DNA of 64,000 nucleotides, from assembly GCA_029582265.1 (NCBI GenBank), contig CM055828.1, positions 17,781,089-17,845,088 of the forward strand, written 5' to 3'. Position 1 is the first letter of the stretch. Each line of letters opens with the position of its first letter. Source of the DNA: Zoroaster sp. YZ-2022 (taxonomy: Eukaryota > Echinodermata > Asteroidea > Forcipulatida > Zoroasteridae). Below are positions 20,430 through 31,342 of the stretch, one piece after another. Both the position numbers and the translations under genes were made by a program. The notes below the pieces were generated by a model, which searched no databases, was not told the origin of the DNA, and worked only from the letters and a program-made list of their open reading frames with translations.

Positions 20430-21701
20430 CTATTGTGCTCGGCACATGCTATGCCCTTGCTTATGGCCAAGCTGCGCACAGACGCGGCAGCGAATTGGCC
20501 GTCCATGTTTACAGTCTTTCATGTGGTGGTTCGCCTCGCCACAAAAGTAGCACCCTTCATTGTTCTGCTTGGAGTGATAGGGTTGTTGACGTTCAAGCCA
20601 TGTGTTGTGATGTTTCCTTTGTGTGTTGAAAGCGCTTTGTTGAGATCTGTAGTTGTCATGGATTCCACTGGATGTTCTGGGTCTAATGATCTGATGTACA
20701 CCATTCATGTTCCTCAGTAGTTTCCTCGTTCCGTAGCTACTTAAGTGTAGTCCACTTCTGTTCAATGAACCGCGCTCACATTCATTGTTGCTCAGTCTGA
20801 ATGTTGAATCATTGTCAACGATTGTGCAATTGTTTTTGGTTGCAAGATCTTTGATGCTTTTATTCATATCATCAACTCTAGTTTGGTAGATGGCATTGTC
20901 AGTTCTTGGACATATGGATGAGATGATCAATTTTGTCTGTGGTGCCTTCGATTTCATTTCTTGGATCATTTCTTCGAATTCTTCGCACGCGTTGTCTAGG
21001 TGTCCGTCTTCTGTCGCACAATCATTCGTTCCCACATGTGTTATGATGGTTTTGTGGTCTTTCATGTTTAGCTTGCTAAGTGTTGTCTTTATATCTTTGA
21101 TTTTGGCTCTGGGAATACAGATGACCTTTGTGTTTTCCAGTCCCGCCTCATTAATATTCTTAATTATGGAGTCTCCGATAATCAAGGTGTTGGGTGTCTG
21201 GGCTGTAGGATTTGCGTGTTGTGTTGGTTTCGCGTATCTGCTTTCACTTCTTGCATTGTTTGGAGTAGGCGTGTGTTTGGTAATATCCTTGGTTAAGGCT
21301 TGTTGCTTGTCAGAGGCATCTTGCAGTTGCTCAATAGAATATTTCAATTCGTTATTTTCAGCTTTAAGTGCTTCGTACTCCTTTCTGAAGTGTTGAACAT
21401 TCTCGTGTATTTCCCTGATGGTTTCATTTTGTTGGTCGATTATTAGGTGGAGACTCGCAGTGGTTGACTGGATGTTCCGGCATGGCGGACAGAACCATGT
21501 TCTCTTTGATGAGGGAGCAACTCCAACACATTGGTGATGACATTCCCTTTGACAAAGAGCACATTTGATGGAATTTCCAGACTTGGTGTTTGTTTGATCA
21601 ACTGAGCAGTGATCAAGACACTGATTTTTTTTTCCTGTGACTGTAACTTTAGGGTTAGTAGTACCTGTATCAGAAGGTCCAGGTTTGGATGGTGAAATCA
21701 T
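20430..21701 (-). CDS. ORF1 of CR1-like LINE: PHD finger, coiled coil, SGNH esterase, CCHC knuckles
   Basis: 423 codons, intact. PHD-like finger at residues 28-74 (C28, C32, C47, C50, H/C 55-58, C71, C74). Coiled coil at about 85-140. SGNH/GDSL-type domain at about 172-335, with IIGDSI (176-178), THVGTND (GxND, 224-227) and SGLHLSSYG (His 319). The usual Asp two residues before glycine-x-His is Ser here, so the catalytic triad may be incomplete. Two zinc knuckles: C384-C387-H392-C397 and C405-C408-H413-C420. ORF1 proteins of this type bind element RNA; the esterase role is unresolved. The start ATG sits after a 410-bp 5' UTR. Confidence 0.9.
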   Translation of the reverse strand: MISPSKPGPSDTGTTNPKVTVTGKKNQCLDHCSVDQTNTKSGNSIKCALCQRECHHQCVGVAPSSKRTWFCPPCRNIQSTTASLHLIIDQQNETIREIHENVQHFRKEYEALKAENNELKYSIEQLQDASDKQQALTKDITKHTPTPNNARSESRYAKPTQHANPTAQTPNTLIIGDSIIKNINEAGLENTKVICIPRAKIKDIKTTLSKLNMKDHKTIITHVGTNDCATEDGHLDNACEEFEEMIQEMKSKAPQTKLIISSICPRTDNAIYQTRVDDMNKSIKDLATKNNCTIVDNDSTFRLSNNECERGSLNRSGLHLSSYGTRKLLRNMNGVHQIIRPRTSSGIHDNYRSQQSAFNTQRKHHNTWLERQQPYHSKQNNEGCYFCGEANHHMKDCKHGRPIRCRVCAQLGHKQGHSMCRAQ

Positions 21702-22112
21702 GGTTAAACACAGTACATATACATGTACAAGTATTCAAGCTTCCTGATCTGTCTTCAGATTACACAGCTGATGACTCACCTACCCCGAAATTGTTTACCA
21801 GGCTTTGTCCACAGCTTTGCATACGTAATGAGGAAGAGCATGGAGTTGCAGTTGCAGTAAGAAGTTCAGTGATGCATGACCCACTTGGCACACCCAGAAT
21901 AAATCCAGAGGAAAACTCACAAATATATCCACAGATATTATCAAAGTCGTCGAGAACCTGAAGGAATAGATATGATCACTGGTTTCTCTGATTGAAGATC
22001 TTGATGATGGTATGAAAATGATACTACAAAAACCCCTAAAAACCACTGAAATATTATGAAAACTTGGAGAGTGTATGGCGAGTGTATGGCGAGCGTGGCT
22101 ATGGTCCACTTT
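21702..22112 (-). other. 5' UTR of CR1-like LINE
   Basis: The region between the 5' boundary set by the target-site duplication and the ORF1 ATG. It presumably contains the internal promoter; no specific motif is claimed. Confidence 0.6.
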
Positions 22113-22151
22113 TCGTGTATTACTTACTTGGTTGTGTAATCAAGCGCATAT

Positions 22152-22301
22152 TAAACAATTGATTTAATTTGCCCTACACCGACGTGTGTATAGCACGGTA
22201 TACTCAGTGCTTTCCGAGTTTTTTTTCACAGACACTTGGAAAGCACTGAGCATACAGTGCTATACACACGTCGGTGTAGGGCAAAATTAAATCAATTGTT
22301 T
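22152..22301. repeat. Long hairpin / foldback MITE
   Basis: Arms 22152-22215 and 22237-22301 are inverted repeats of about 64 bp with roughly three differences, enclosing a 21-bp loop with a T8 run. The arms begin TAAACAATTGATTTAAT and contain GCCCTACACCGACGTGTG. No coding capacity. It resembles a foldback or MITE-type nonautonomous element; target-site duplications are not clear. Confidence 0.85.
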
Positions 22302-22377
22302 ATCTCCCGACGCAAATATTTTACCAACCTATATCGCAGAACCCGCTGCTATATGGGATTCTAGCCGGCCAATTGTC

Positions 22378-22480
22378 ATCGGGCAAGCTCAGTGGTTCGA
22401 GAGGTTAAAAGACGTCTGCACTGGTAAGCAGGAGGTCGCCGTGGGTTCGAATCCCGCCCGAGTCGCCTGTGTAGTTTTTT
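22378..22480 (+). repeat. tRNA-like sequence, probably SINE or tRNA relic
   Basis: Contains a D-arm-like GCTCAGTGGTTCGAGAGG and a good T-arm with B-box (GGGTTCGAATCCC). An anticodon-like stem TCTGC/GCAGG has an 8-base loop, and a T6 run soon after (22477-22482) could end Pol III transcription. The acceptor stem does not pair well and the anticodon loop is one base too long. I therefore call it a tRNA-derived relic rather than a functional tRNA gene. It abuts the RT fragment on the opposite strand. Confidence 0.5.
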
Positions 22481-23105
22481 CACGTAACGTTGTAGAATTC
22501 ATAAACAAGGCTGGTCGATTAGATGATTTAGATCTGGACAAGGATAACAAATGTGTTTTCTTTTCATTGAATGTGACAAGCCAGTCGTTCCCCCAAGTAG
22601 ATATATTCATTAGATCATCATTGAGAACATTACTAGCTTGGACTCGATGAGTGGAAGATCGGGGGCCATGGTACGTGGTATACAGGGTTGTGTCGTCTGC
22701 ATAAATGGCAATCTGTGATGAGACATAATCAGGCAGATCGTTGATATACAGCAAGAACAAAGTCGGTCCCATACAGATCCTTGCGGAACACCTGCATTGA
22801 CGCTGTGAACTGAAGAAGACAGTCCCTCATGAACAACGAAGAATTTTCGTTTGCTGAGGAAACTTGAAATTAAATTGAGTAGTTGACCAGAAATGCCATA
22901 AGACTTGAGTTTATGGATGAGACCCCTGTGCCAAACTCTATCAAAGGCCTTAGATATATCAAGAGAAACAAGCCTAGCTTCACCACGTAGATCTAATAAT
23001 GGTCTATTCAGGTTCTCAGTGATCATAGACAAAAAGTCACCAGTAGATCGGGAGTGTCGAAATCCATACTGGACGTCAGTTAGTAGCTTGTTGTTCTCAG
23101 TCTAG
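22481..23105 (-). pseudogene. Fragment of CR1/Jockey-type LINE reverse transcriptase
   Basis: The minus-strand frames give VQYGFRHSRSTGDFL, VSLDISKAFDRVWHRGL (motif A), NAGVPQGSV, then after a shift at about 22775 MGPTLFLLYINDLPDYV and IAIYADDTTLYTTY (motif C). This is a different family from the L2-like copies. It is truncated at both ends: no endonuclease, no thumb beyond SRSKSSNRPALF. The 5' edge is at about 23105 and the 3' edge merges with the tRNA-like segment. Confidence 0.88.
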
Positions 23106-23269
23106 ATAATCCATGAGACGCTGGTCAAAAATTTTCAGATTTGGACGTTTGATGTGTCATTTTAAAGTGGAAAGGTGTAAAACCATACCTATATTATCTA
23201 TGCTGGTTACTCATTCTACGTCTGGCATTCCATTAAATTTTGTTAGCATTTTTTTTTAGACACACTGTA

Positions 23270-23953
23270 TATCGACCAGAAAGGGACGTTGATGGTAAAC
23301 ATGTAAACTTCTCCAGTTTTCTGCAGGAATTTGAGAAATTAATTGTCGATTATCTCTTGCACCCATCTGACATTATTTTAACCGGCGATTTTAACATTCA
23401 TATGGACATTATTTCAAACAATTATGCAAATCAGTTTAAAGATCTGCTCTCTGCTCATGGACTTATCCAGCACATCACAGCACCCACTCATCGATATGGT
23501 CACTGTCTTGACCTCATGATAACGCGTGAAAATGCTTCACCTCTCATCTCGAATATAACTATCCATCCCGGCTTATCTGATCATTATGCAATCATGGTAA
23601 ATATGAACCTTAACAAACCTCCCATACCTACCATTTCTGTAACTACTCGCCACTGGAAAAATGTAAATATTAAAGATTTATGTCATGATATTGAATCTCA
23701 ACTGGAAAATGTAAACATTGAAGATGGTGAGCTGGATTCTTGTGTCAGTCTATTTGAATCTACTGTCCGTAACATCTTGGACGATCATGCTCCGCAAAAA
23801 ACTAGAACTGTGAAACTACAATCTGAATCCCCTGGTTCAATGATGATATTCGTGCTGCAAGGAAAATCCGCCGTCAACTTGAGCGAAAATGGCGTGACAA
23901 TGGGAAACTTGGAGTACATCGGCAAGAATACTGTAACCAACGTGATATTGTGA
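23270..23953 (+). pseudogene. AP endonuclease remnant, L2-like copy B
   Basis: An open frame with TGDFNIHMD and GLSDHYAI, continuing through HAPQKTRTVKLQSES. That join is broken in copy A by one extra A. The N-terminal third of the domain is missing because of the truncation. Confidence 0.88.
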
Positions 23954-24448
23954 AGAACATGATTAACCAGGCAAAAATAACTCACATACACATCTCTTGT
24001 GGAAGAGAGCTCTGGCGATCAGAAACAACTCTTTAACATTGTTGAAAAGCTGCTTCATAAACCCAAAACTCCAGTGCTTCCATCTACACACTCCGATCAG
24101 GACCTCGCAAATGCTTTTTCAAACTTTTTGTCACAAAAATTGAGAATATCCATCGTTCTTTTTCCCCAGTACCTGCCATTCTATCACAAACACCGTCACG
24201 TAAGTATCCACAATGTAGACTGTCTATGTTTGAGCTTACTAGTGTTACGGAGATAAAAAAACACTCATGAAATCGCCATCAAAATCATGTGAACTTGATC
24301 CAGTACCAACTTCGCTAATAAAACAAAATATTGATGTGTTTGCTAAGTAGCCTATATCACAATTATTGTAAACAGATCTCTTTCTTCCAGTTGTTTCCCT
24401 GATAGCCAGAAGGTTGCTCATGTTAAACCACTCCTGAAGAAACCCAAT

Positions 24449-25799
24449 TTGGACAAGGAAGTTTTCAAAAATTACCGACCAGTAGCGAATTTAAAGTACC
24501 TTGGAAAAACAATCGAGCGAGTTGTTTCATCACGGATCTCTGACCATGTTCGTGCTAATAACCTGTCGGACACATTTCAGTCAGCCTATAAACCATTTCA
24601 TGGAACGGAAACTGCTCTTCTCCGCGTCAACAATGACATTTTATCTGCCATGGATGATGGAAAAATCACTGCATTAGTTTTGTTAGACTTAAGCGCCGCT
24701 TTTGACACGGTCGATCATAAAATCCTTCTCTCCCGCCTTCAATATCGTCTTGGAATACATGACACAGCCCTGGATTGGTGTAGGTCCTACCTTTTAAATA
24801 TGCCTCAGCATGTTTGTATTGGTAACGCTATCTCCGAGCCTGTTCTTCTTGACTATTCTGTACCCCAGGGCTCTGTGCTCGGCCCACAGTGGTTTACTGT
24901 TTATACCTTTCCAGTTCGTGATATCATTTTGAAGTATAGGCCTAATTTAAATTATCATGTCTACGCTAATGACACGCAGCTTTACATTACTTTTAAATCT
25001 TCTCAAGAACCTGCCGATTCCTGCATTACAACACTGGAGAAATGTATTCAAGAGATTCGAAGTTGGATGAGACAAAACTTCCTGAAATCTATTTGGATCA
25101 CGTCAGCAATTGTCTAAAGTTTCTCTTCCATTTATTACAATTGGTGACTCGCAGATAACCCCCTCATCACAAGCACGTAATTTGGGTGTTATATTTGACT
25201 CGACAATGACTTTAAAACCTCATATCTCTAACATTGTTCGCATATCATCATTTCATATCAGAAATATTAGCCGAATGAGGAAATACTTGAATAAAAGTGC
25301 TGCTGAACAAATTATACATGCGTTTGTCACATCACGGCTCGATAACGGAAATGCTCTCCTCTACGGTCTCCCGCAGAATCAAATATCTCGTCTTCAGCAC
25401 ATACAAAACACAGCAGCTCGTGTTGTGACTTTGTCCAGAAAGTCATGCCATATCACGCCAATCTTGAAAGAACTGCACTGGCTTCCTGTTTCACAGAGAT
25501 TTGTTTTTAAACTTATGCTAATTGTTCACAAATCTTTTAATAAAATTGCTCCAATTTATATTTCTGAACTGCTTAAAATCTACACACCATCACGCAATTT
25601 GCGCTCCAGCAACATGTCACTCCTAAAGGAACCAACTTCAAAACGGATCTGGGGTGATAGGTCGTTTTCTGTCGCCGCTCCGAGACTCTGGAATCATCTT
25701 CCAACTAAACTCAAATCTTGTCATAGTATAACTAGATTTAAATCAATGCTTAAAACTCATCTTATGTCACAATTCTTCAAAGATGATGTATATTTGTAA
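24449..25799 (+). pseudogene. Reverse transcriptase remnant, L2-like copy B (mutated motif C)
   Basis: Two frames (24449-25117 and 25110-25799) carry the RT and C-terminal part, separated by the 27-bp deletion. Motif A is intact ([13 protein letters not shown]). Motif C reads YANDTQLY instead of YADDTQLY, so the first catalytic Asp of that motif is lost. It ends at KDDVYL as in copies A and C. Confidence 0.92.
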
Positions 25800-26371
25800 T
25801 TCCACTGTAGGTACATGTATCTCAGTACATAATTTTCCCCTATGCTATCATTGTATATTGTTTGTATTCATGTTTTTTCTTTGTTTCCGCGCCTTGAGCG
25901 CCCAGCAGGGTTGATATGTGCGCGCTACAAATCTTTATTATTATTATTATTATTATTAACTAATCTCAGAAAATTGATGAGGGAAGTTGTTTTCATTATT
26001 TTATTTTAAATGTTTGTCACAATCTTTACCGATGGCACGGTCCTGTATTGCCCGTGGCCAAAACCTCTCGGTCTTCATCCTGTGGTAAAGACCACACAAT
26101 CCCATTCATAACTGCCCATCGTGATTTCATTTTACAAACTTTTAATATCCAGTGTGATTTTTATTGAAAAGGAGCATGAAAGAAAGTGACAAATCTACAT
26201 TTGAGATTGGTCATTCATTCATTAAGCCTACTCTGCTCCTTCTGTTCCCTACACTACGCCCGTCCCCGTTATTAGTTGTTTTAAATGAAATACAAAACAT
26301 AAATCAGTTTACTTAAGTTAGATTTATAACAAATTTATTGACGATAAATACAAAAGTGAGGCTGTAATTCT

Positions 26372-26453
26372 CACAACCACACTCTGTAGCTCACAACCAC
26401 ACTCTGTAGCTCACAACCACACTCTGTAGCTCACAACCACACTCTGTAGCTCA
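26372..26453. repeat. 20-bp minisatellite, four units
   Basis: Four consecutive copies of CTCACAACCACACTCTGTAG with essentially no divergence, indicating recent expansion. Confidence 0.93.
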
Positions 26454-26491
26454 CATGCTGCATGCACCAGAGAGAAGGCCCAATAATCTGA

Positions 26492-26580
26492 CACACTGCA
26501 AAAACTGGTGCTAAAATGACACTAGTGGTGTCAACTTTATTCTTCCACGGTGTAGTTTTTAACACCAGTTTTTGCAGTGT
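26492..26580. mobile_element. MITE-like element with 18-bp terminal inverted repeats
   Basis: ACACTGCAAAAACTGGTG at 26492 is the exact inverse of CACCAGTTTTTGCAGTGT ending at 26580. The length is 89 bp with no coding capacity. CACTGCAAAA-type ends are common on small nonautonomous DNA elements. Confidence 0.75.
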
Positions 26581-27027
26581 AGTTCCAAAGAAACGTTCAT
26601 TCCTGACATAATGCCAACAAAGTATTAAGTTCCTCTGCGCACATCCTCTTTTTTTGCTCTGAAACGATGTCCAATTGCAGACAAAATTGCTGAATTGATT
26701 GAAATTCTGCCGTGTTGTGATTTAAACGACTTTTGGGTAGAATGTCGTATCCGACCGCCACTTTTTCTCATTAAATATAACCAATAATGTAATCTTACCT
26801 ACCCAGTAAGGTGGAGAACATATGGATGATGATGGACATATACTTAAAATTATTCCGTTTATTTTATGAAAAATCAGGCATTTTTGGTATACGATGACTT
26901 CCTCAGTCATGTCAGTCTGATCTTGTCAACTCCCCCATAAGTGACCAACACGGTCATTGTACATGCGCAGTGGCAACTATAATATGATCCGTCTATTTTC
27001 TGAAGGGGGAGGATTTTTTAGAAGGGA

Positions 27028-27248
27028 AATCAAGTCCGAAAACATCATAAAAGTAGATTTTAAAGATAGTTTCCGCTTTCTGTACCCCAAAAAATCGATG
27101 GAATAATTTTTTATTGGTTAGTGGTTGTAAAAAATATTTCCAAAACAACCTTTAAAAGTGGCAGTCGGTTACGACATTCTTTCCAAAAGTGATTCTGTCG
27201 ATTTTTTGGGGTACAGAAAACGAAAACTAAATTCCACTTTTCGGACTT
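27028..27248. mobile_element. MITE-like inverted repeat element
   Basis: The outer ends AAGTCCGAAAA and TTTTCGGACTT are inverse. An inner 22-bp perfect inverted repeat (TTTCTGTACCCCAAAAAATCG, about 27074 and 27197) encloses about 100 bp. The total is about 220 bp with no ORF, so it is probably a nonautonomous DNA transposon. Confidence 0.7.
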
Positions 27249-28661
27249 TATTTTCTTTCTGAAAATCTTTTAATAAGCCCACCGATGACCGGAAACCGGA
27301 AACCGGATACTTTTTTAGTCTCAGAGGTATAAACGTTTGCCCAATTTGTGAGGCCTCTATTATCCACCAAACTTTGTATATAGGAAATTTGGTCGCCGCG
27401 TATAGTTACATGCATCACACATTTCCTTGTTGACCAAAAAACACGCGTCACCGCACTGATTTTGAAACCGGACTTAAAAGAAGTTCAAAAAAGAAAGGCG
27501 TCACAGGCATTGAACCGATTTTGAAGCCGACCTATGACCAGAAACTGGAGACTATTTCCATTACTTTACTTAAAATAAAATGACATTTGAAAGCGAGGGT
27601 TGCAGCCTCGTGTATTCGGGAATAAGACATAAGATGGCCGCCAATGTTCTTTGCAGTATTGGACAGTCTTGTATAAACTGATGGAATTGTTTATATGAAA
27701 AAAATTGTTTGTTCAATTTATGATGAGACATAACGCTGTTTAGGTTTTGGTTCATGTTATAGATGGCTGACCGTTAAGGACGAGACGAGACGAGACTACA
27801 CCTTGGCCTTGTGTGTAAACTATGATGGTGGTGATGAAACCAGTGAAGCATAATGGAGTCTATTCATTGAACGTCGATGAACAAAGCACTGTTATGAACC
27901 TGTCCATACAGTAACGAAGTGAACTTTATTGGGCTTGAAGTATAGACATTTTTGTACGCAAAACATTATCTAAAAGTTCTAAGAATGTAATGAATGATTT
28001 CAAAGTACAATTGTCTGTGTGACATTGATAACTATTTGATACTTGGAACAGTAATGTAAGAAATCAAAGAAAGTATTCTAAAAGAAATGAGATGCCATTG
28101 GATTCCTCATTAATACATACCAGTACATTCAGAATAAATATACATACATTTAAAGAAAAAATACTGATCCAACATCAGTGCTGTGTGTTTACATTTCCTT
28201 TCTGTCTGGTATTATTCAATTAATAAATTACCGGTAATGTTAGGACCATGCAGGGTCACCATTATACCAAGTCAAATAAAGAGGAAGAGGGAATAGTGGT
28301 GACAATGATTTGAACAATATTGCTTACTTTTTTACATTTCGCATGGTTTTAGTTTAAGGACCACAGTGAAAGATAGCTTTGGATAAAACTTTGTGTTAGG
28401 CCTGCTCTTGCAAAGTCTACTGATAAAAAATTCTTAGTACTGATCAATAAATTATAAAGGTTCATTTAATAAATTGACAACTTTGATTCGGTTTAAATAT
28501 CTCTTAAATTTATATTTGTATTAAACATTGTTTGTACATTGTATTTATATGATTTAATTCTGTTGATAAAACCCTGCCTATGAATTTAAGAGACCATGAA
28601 CTTTATTGCATACACTGTCCATTTAAATTAAGGATGTATATTTAACATTGTTAATACATAT

Positions 28662-28805
28662 GGAATCTCAATTGAGTAGTAATTAGTTCTGAAAAGAACT
28701 GGTGGTACAACTCGACGTTTCGATCAGTATGCTCTGATCGTCCTCAGGAGAATCCTAAATTAGTCTTACTTATCATCCTCACCATGCAAAGCTACAAGTT
28801 TTACC
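28662..28805. mobile_element. Penelope-like or retrozyme-like repeat, copy 2
   Basis: Shares CTCAATTGAGTAGTAATTAG, GGTACAACTCGACGTTTCG and CTGATCGTCCTCAGGAG with copy 1. It then continues into AATTAGTCTTACTTATCATC and CATGCAAAGCTACAAG, the inverse of copy 1's left flank (16078-16125). The minus strand again shows CTGAGGA-C-GATCAG-loop-CTGATC-GAAA-CGTC. It is not a simple duplicate: the second arm is shortened. Confidence 0.6.
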
Positions 28806-31342
28806 TATTGTTAATACATACTAATATTACTAATATTTTCTAAAATAATGATTTCATGTCATTCTGTTAAGAATACTACAAATACAACTATTTCAAACTT
28901 AGACAATATTTAACACAACAGTTAAATAACAATGCTTAAGGCTATAATATTGCACTTTTGTGATGCAGATCATAAATAGTTACAAATGTTTGGATAATAT
29001 ACATGATTATTATAAACCTCTTTTAAAACAAACATATTGTAATGTATGTTATTACAAGCAATGCTACTTTCAGAGTGGGGGTGGGACAAATATTTTTGGA
29101 ATTAAATTTGTTGACATTACGATGCAGAAGCGTTAATTTTATTTAAGAATCTATTGATGCATGCAGGGTAAGTTTTATTTGAATAACTAGATGTTTGAAC
29201 TCAAACATTGAAGATTACTTGACCTATAACTCCCTAGCTAAGAACCTTCCTCAGTCTGCCAAAATCCAACACTATGCACAAACACCAAAATGTTGGACAA
29301 TCAGCCTCATGTAAAAAGTATCCATGTCTAGGATTTACAATACAAAAATCCAACAAACCCTGATAACATTTTGGACATTTTCAGATTATTTCAGTATTGT
29401 TTCTCTTATTTTCTTGAAGTGCTATGAAAACATTCAACTGGCGATTGTTCACAGGAGAATGTCCCCCCCCCCCCCCCCAACTTTCTGGCCGGGGGTATGG
29501 TCCATAGGATCATCCCTGGAATTTTTTAGGCGGTATAACAATTATAACAAGTAAATAATTTGGTTTGTATCATCTTTATTATAGCCATATGATTCTGATT
29601 GGTTGTGTGCTGCAACCCCCCCCCCCCTTCACTGTCATTATTTGAAAATGTGTATATTTATTTGTATTATCTCTGGAATTATACCAACGTTTGGAGAGTA
29701 ATTTTGCAATTAGATATTTTATCCAAGTTGTTCCTTCAAACAAAATGGTTAAAAATTAAACCAGTATATAACAAAGAACAAGACCGCCATCTCCTTCAAG
29801 AATAAAAGAGCAAACTTCATTAGAAATGAAGTTTTAAACTTTAGTTTTTATTAGTCCGAGTGCATTAACAACACAAAACAGACCACAGGGGTGCTACACA
29901 CAATAATTATCATTGAACAATTTGGGAAATTGTAATGCTACACATGGCTTTTGTTGGGTATTCCATGTTCAAGATGTACTACTTGTCTTCAGGAATCATT
30001 GAGGCAATCAGAATTATATAGCAATTATAAAATGACATTAAATGCTTCCAATAAATACAACAAAGTTATGGGTCAATAATTTGAATTCTTTTCCACAAAA
30101 CTAAGGTTAGCATTTCAAGCCAAATTATATACAATTAAGTACCATTAGCGTCGATCGGCAGATGACTGGGGGGGTAGGGCTATTTTTTTTTTTTTTTTTT
30201 AGAGTGGGGACAGTATATAAAATGGCCCATAAATAAATTTACAAAAACAAATGTTATCCTATCCTGACTACTGAGGAGTAGGCTTCTGTTTTTCTTCCTA
30301 CTCCAAAAATATTAATAAAGTGTTCAGAAAGCACCACAGAGCATCCAGAATAAAACATTTTTCTGACTCAGAATTCTGTAAGGCAGGCCCCTATGATGAA
30401 GATATGCGCTCGCCCAGAGGTGAATCTACAATCTTGGTCAGACTTGTTAGGACACTGGAACACGAATTGACCACCTCATTTTCCTGTCCATTTGAGTAGA
30501 TCAGTTTAGATTTCAGGCTAATATTACTGGGGGACAGTATGCATTTTCCACTTTTTAGAGTGGGTGCGGGTATGACAGTATATCAATAATTTCCCCATAC
30601 TATTTTAATGGCCCATACAAAATCATGCCCAAAATAATGAAAGGGGGTACATCGTGATTGCTGCATAAGTAATGTACATGTAAATAATACAATATAACTA
30701 CAGGTTCATGGGCTCATTATGTAGCTATTGGCTTATTACTTATGCAGTAGTCATTGTAGTAATGGAATCTGATGTGCCCTGTTATCTACTAGGCCAGCAT
30801 GTGCTTGTGGGTTATTATTGTCAGTCACTGGGTTCATCTGAGTCCATCCAAAACTTAGGTTAGGGATTCAATGTTAAGATAAGATAATAGTTTATTTAGC
30901 CAATGATTAAAAACAATCACAGGAATTTGTAATATTGGACTCGCAACATCATACACGGACAATACAATTAAACAATAAGCTACAAGCCTGCTCTGATCGT
31001 GATGATATACCCCCTTTCAGTATGCCTACCCTGAATCCTCAGGATTATTCAACAGTTTTTCTTGCAACCCCATCAAAAGTAAAAGAAGTCTTCATAAAGC
31101 ATTTATATCGCTTCGCATCATCTGCCAGAATACTTCACAAACTTCAAAACTCTCATATTGCATAAGAGAGCACCTACAACCAACACATTTCCAGGGCTCT
31201 TTAAGTGGGTCCTGGAGCCCCTGAAGCTTGGTTCATGATGAATTAGAAAAATATATAAAATGACTTGTACATGTGTGCTTTGCTGCTTTAACAGAGAGGT
31301 TATTATCATTCATTTCTGTATCTCTAGATGGTGGCTCAGTCA

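Larger units (their letters stand above)
16548..22112 (-). mobile_element. CR1-like LINE, nearly complete, with 13-bp target-site duplication
   Basis: A 5.57-kb element with a 5' UTR (22112-21702), ORF1, ORF2 (APE, linker, RT, C-terminal Cys-rich region) and a 3' UTR ending in A-rich AAAACT units. It is flanked by TCGTGCATTACTT (16535-16547) and TCGTGTATTACTT (22113-22125), a 13-bp duplication with one mismatch. PHD and esterase domains in ORF1 are established features of CR1-like LINEs. ORF1 is intact and ORF2 has about three frameshifts, so it is a relatively young but probably inactive copy. Confidence 0.9.
23270..25958 (+). mobile_element. L2-like LINE copy B, 5'-truncated
   Basis: Closely matches copy A from ATCGACCAGAAAGGG (8361 in A) to the (ATT)n tail (25889-25958). 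Upstream homology stops at about 23269, consistent with 5' truncation. Differences from A include a 27-bp deletion at about 25089, two short insertions that create TAGGCCTA-like motifs (24348 and 24937), and scattered substitutions. Confidence 0.95.

Noticed and set aside
20890..21396. 168-codon plus-strand frame opposite ORF1 of the CR1-like LINE
   Set aside because: The shadow of an intact, domain-rich ORF1 on the other strand.
22378..22480. Functional tRNA gene
   Set aside because: The acceptor stem does not pair and the anticodon loop has eight bases; kept as a tRNA-like relic.
30935..31165. LINE 3' fragment or small gene
   Set aside because: A 76-codon frame without recognisable motif; the sequence AGATAATAGTTTATTTAG upstream hints at a LINE 3' UTR but cannot be supported.
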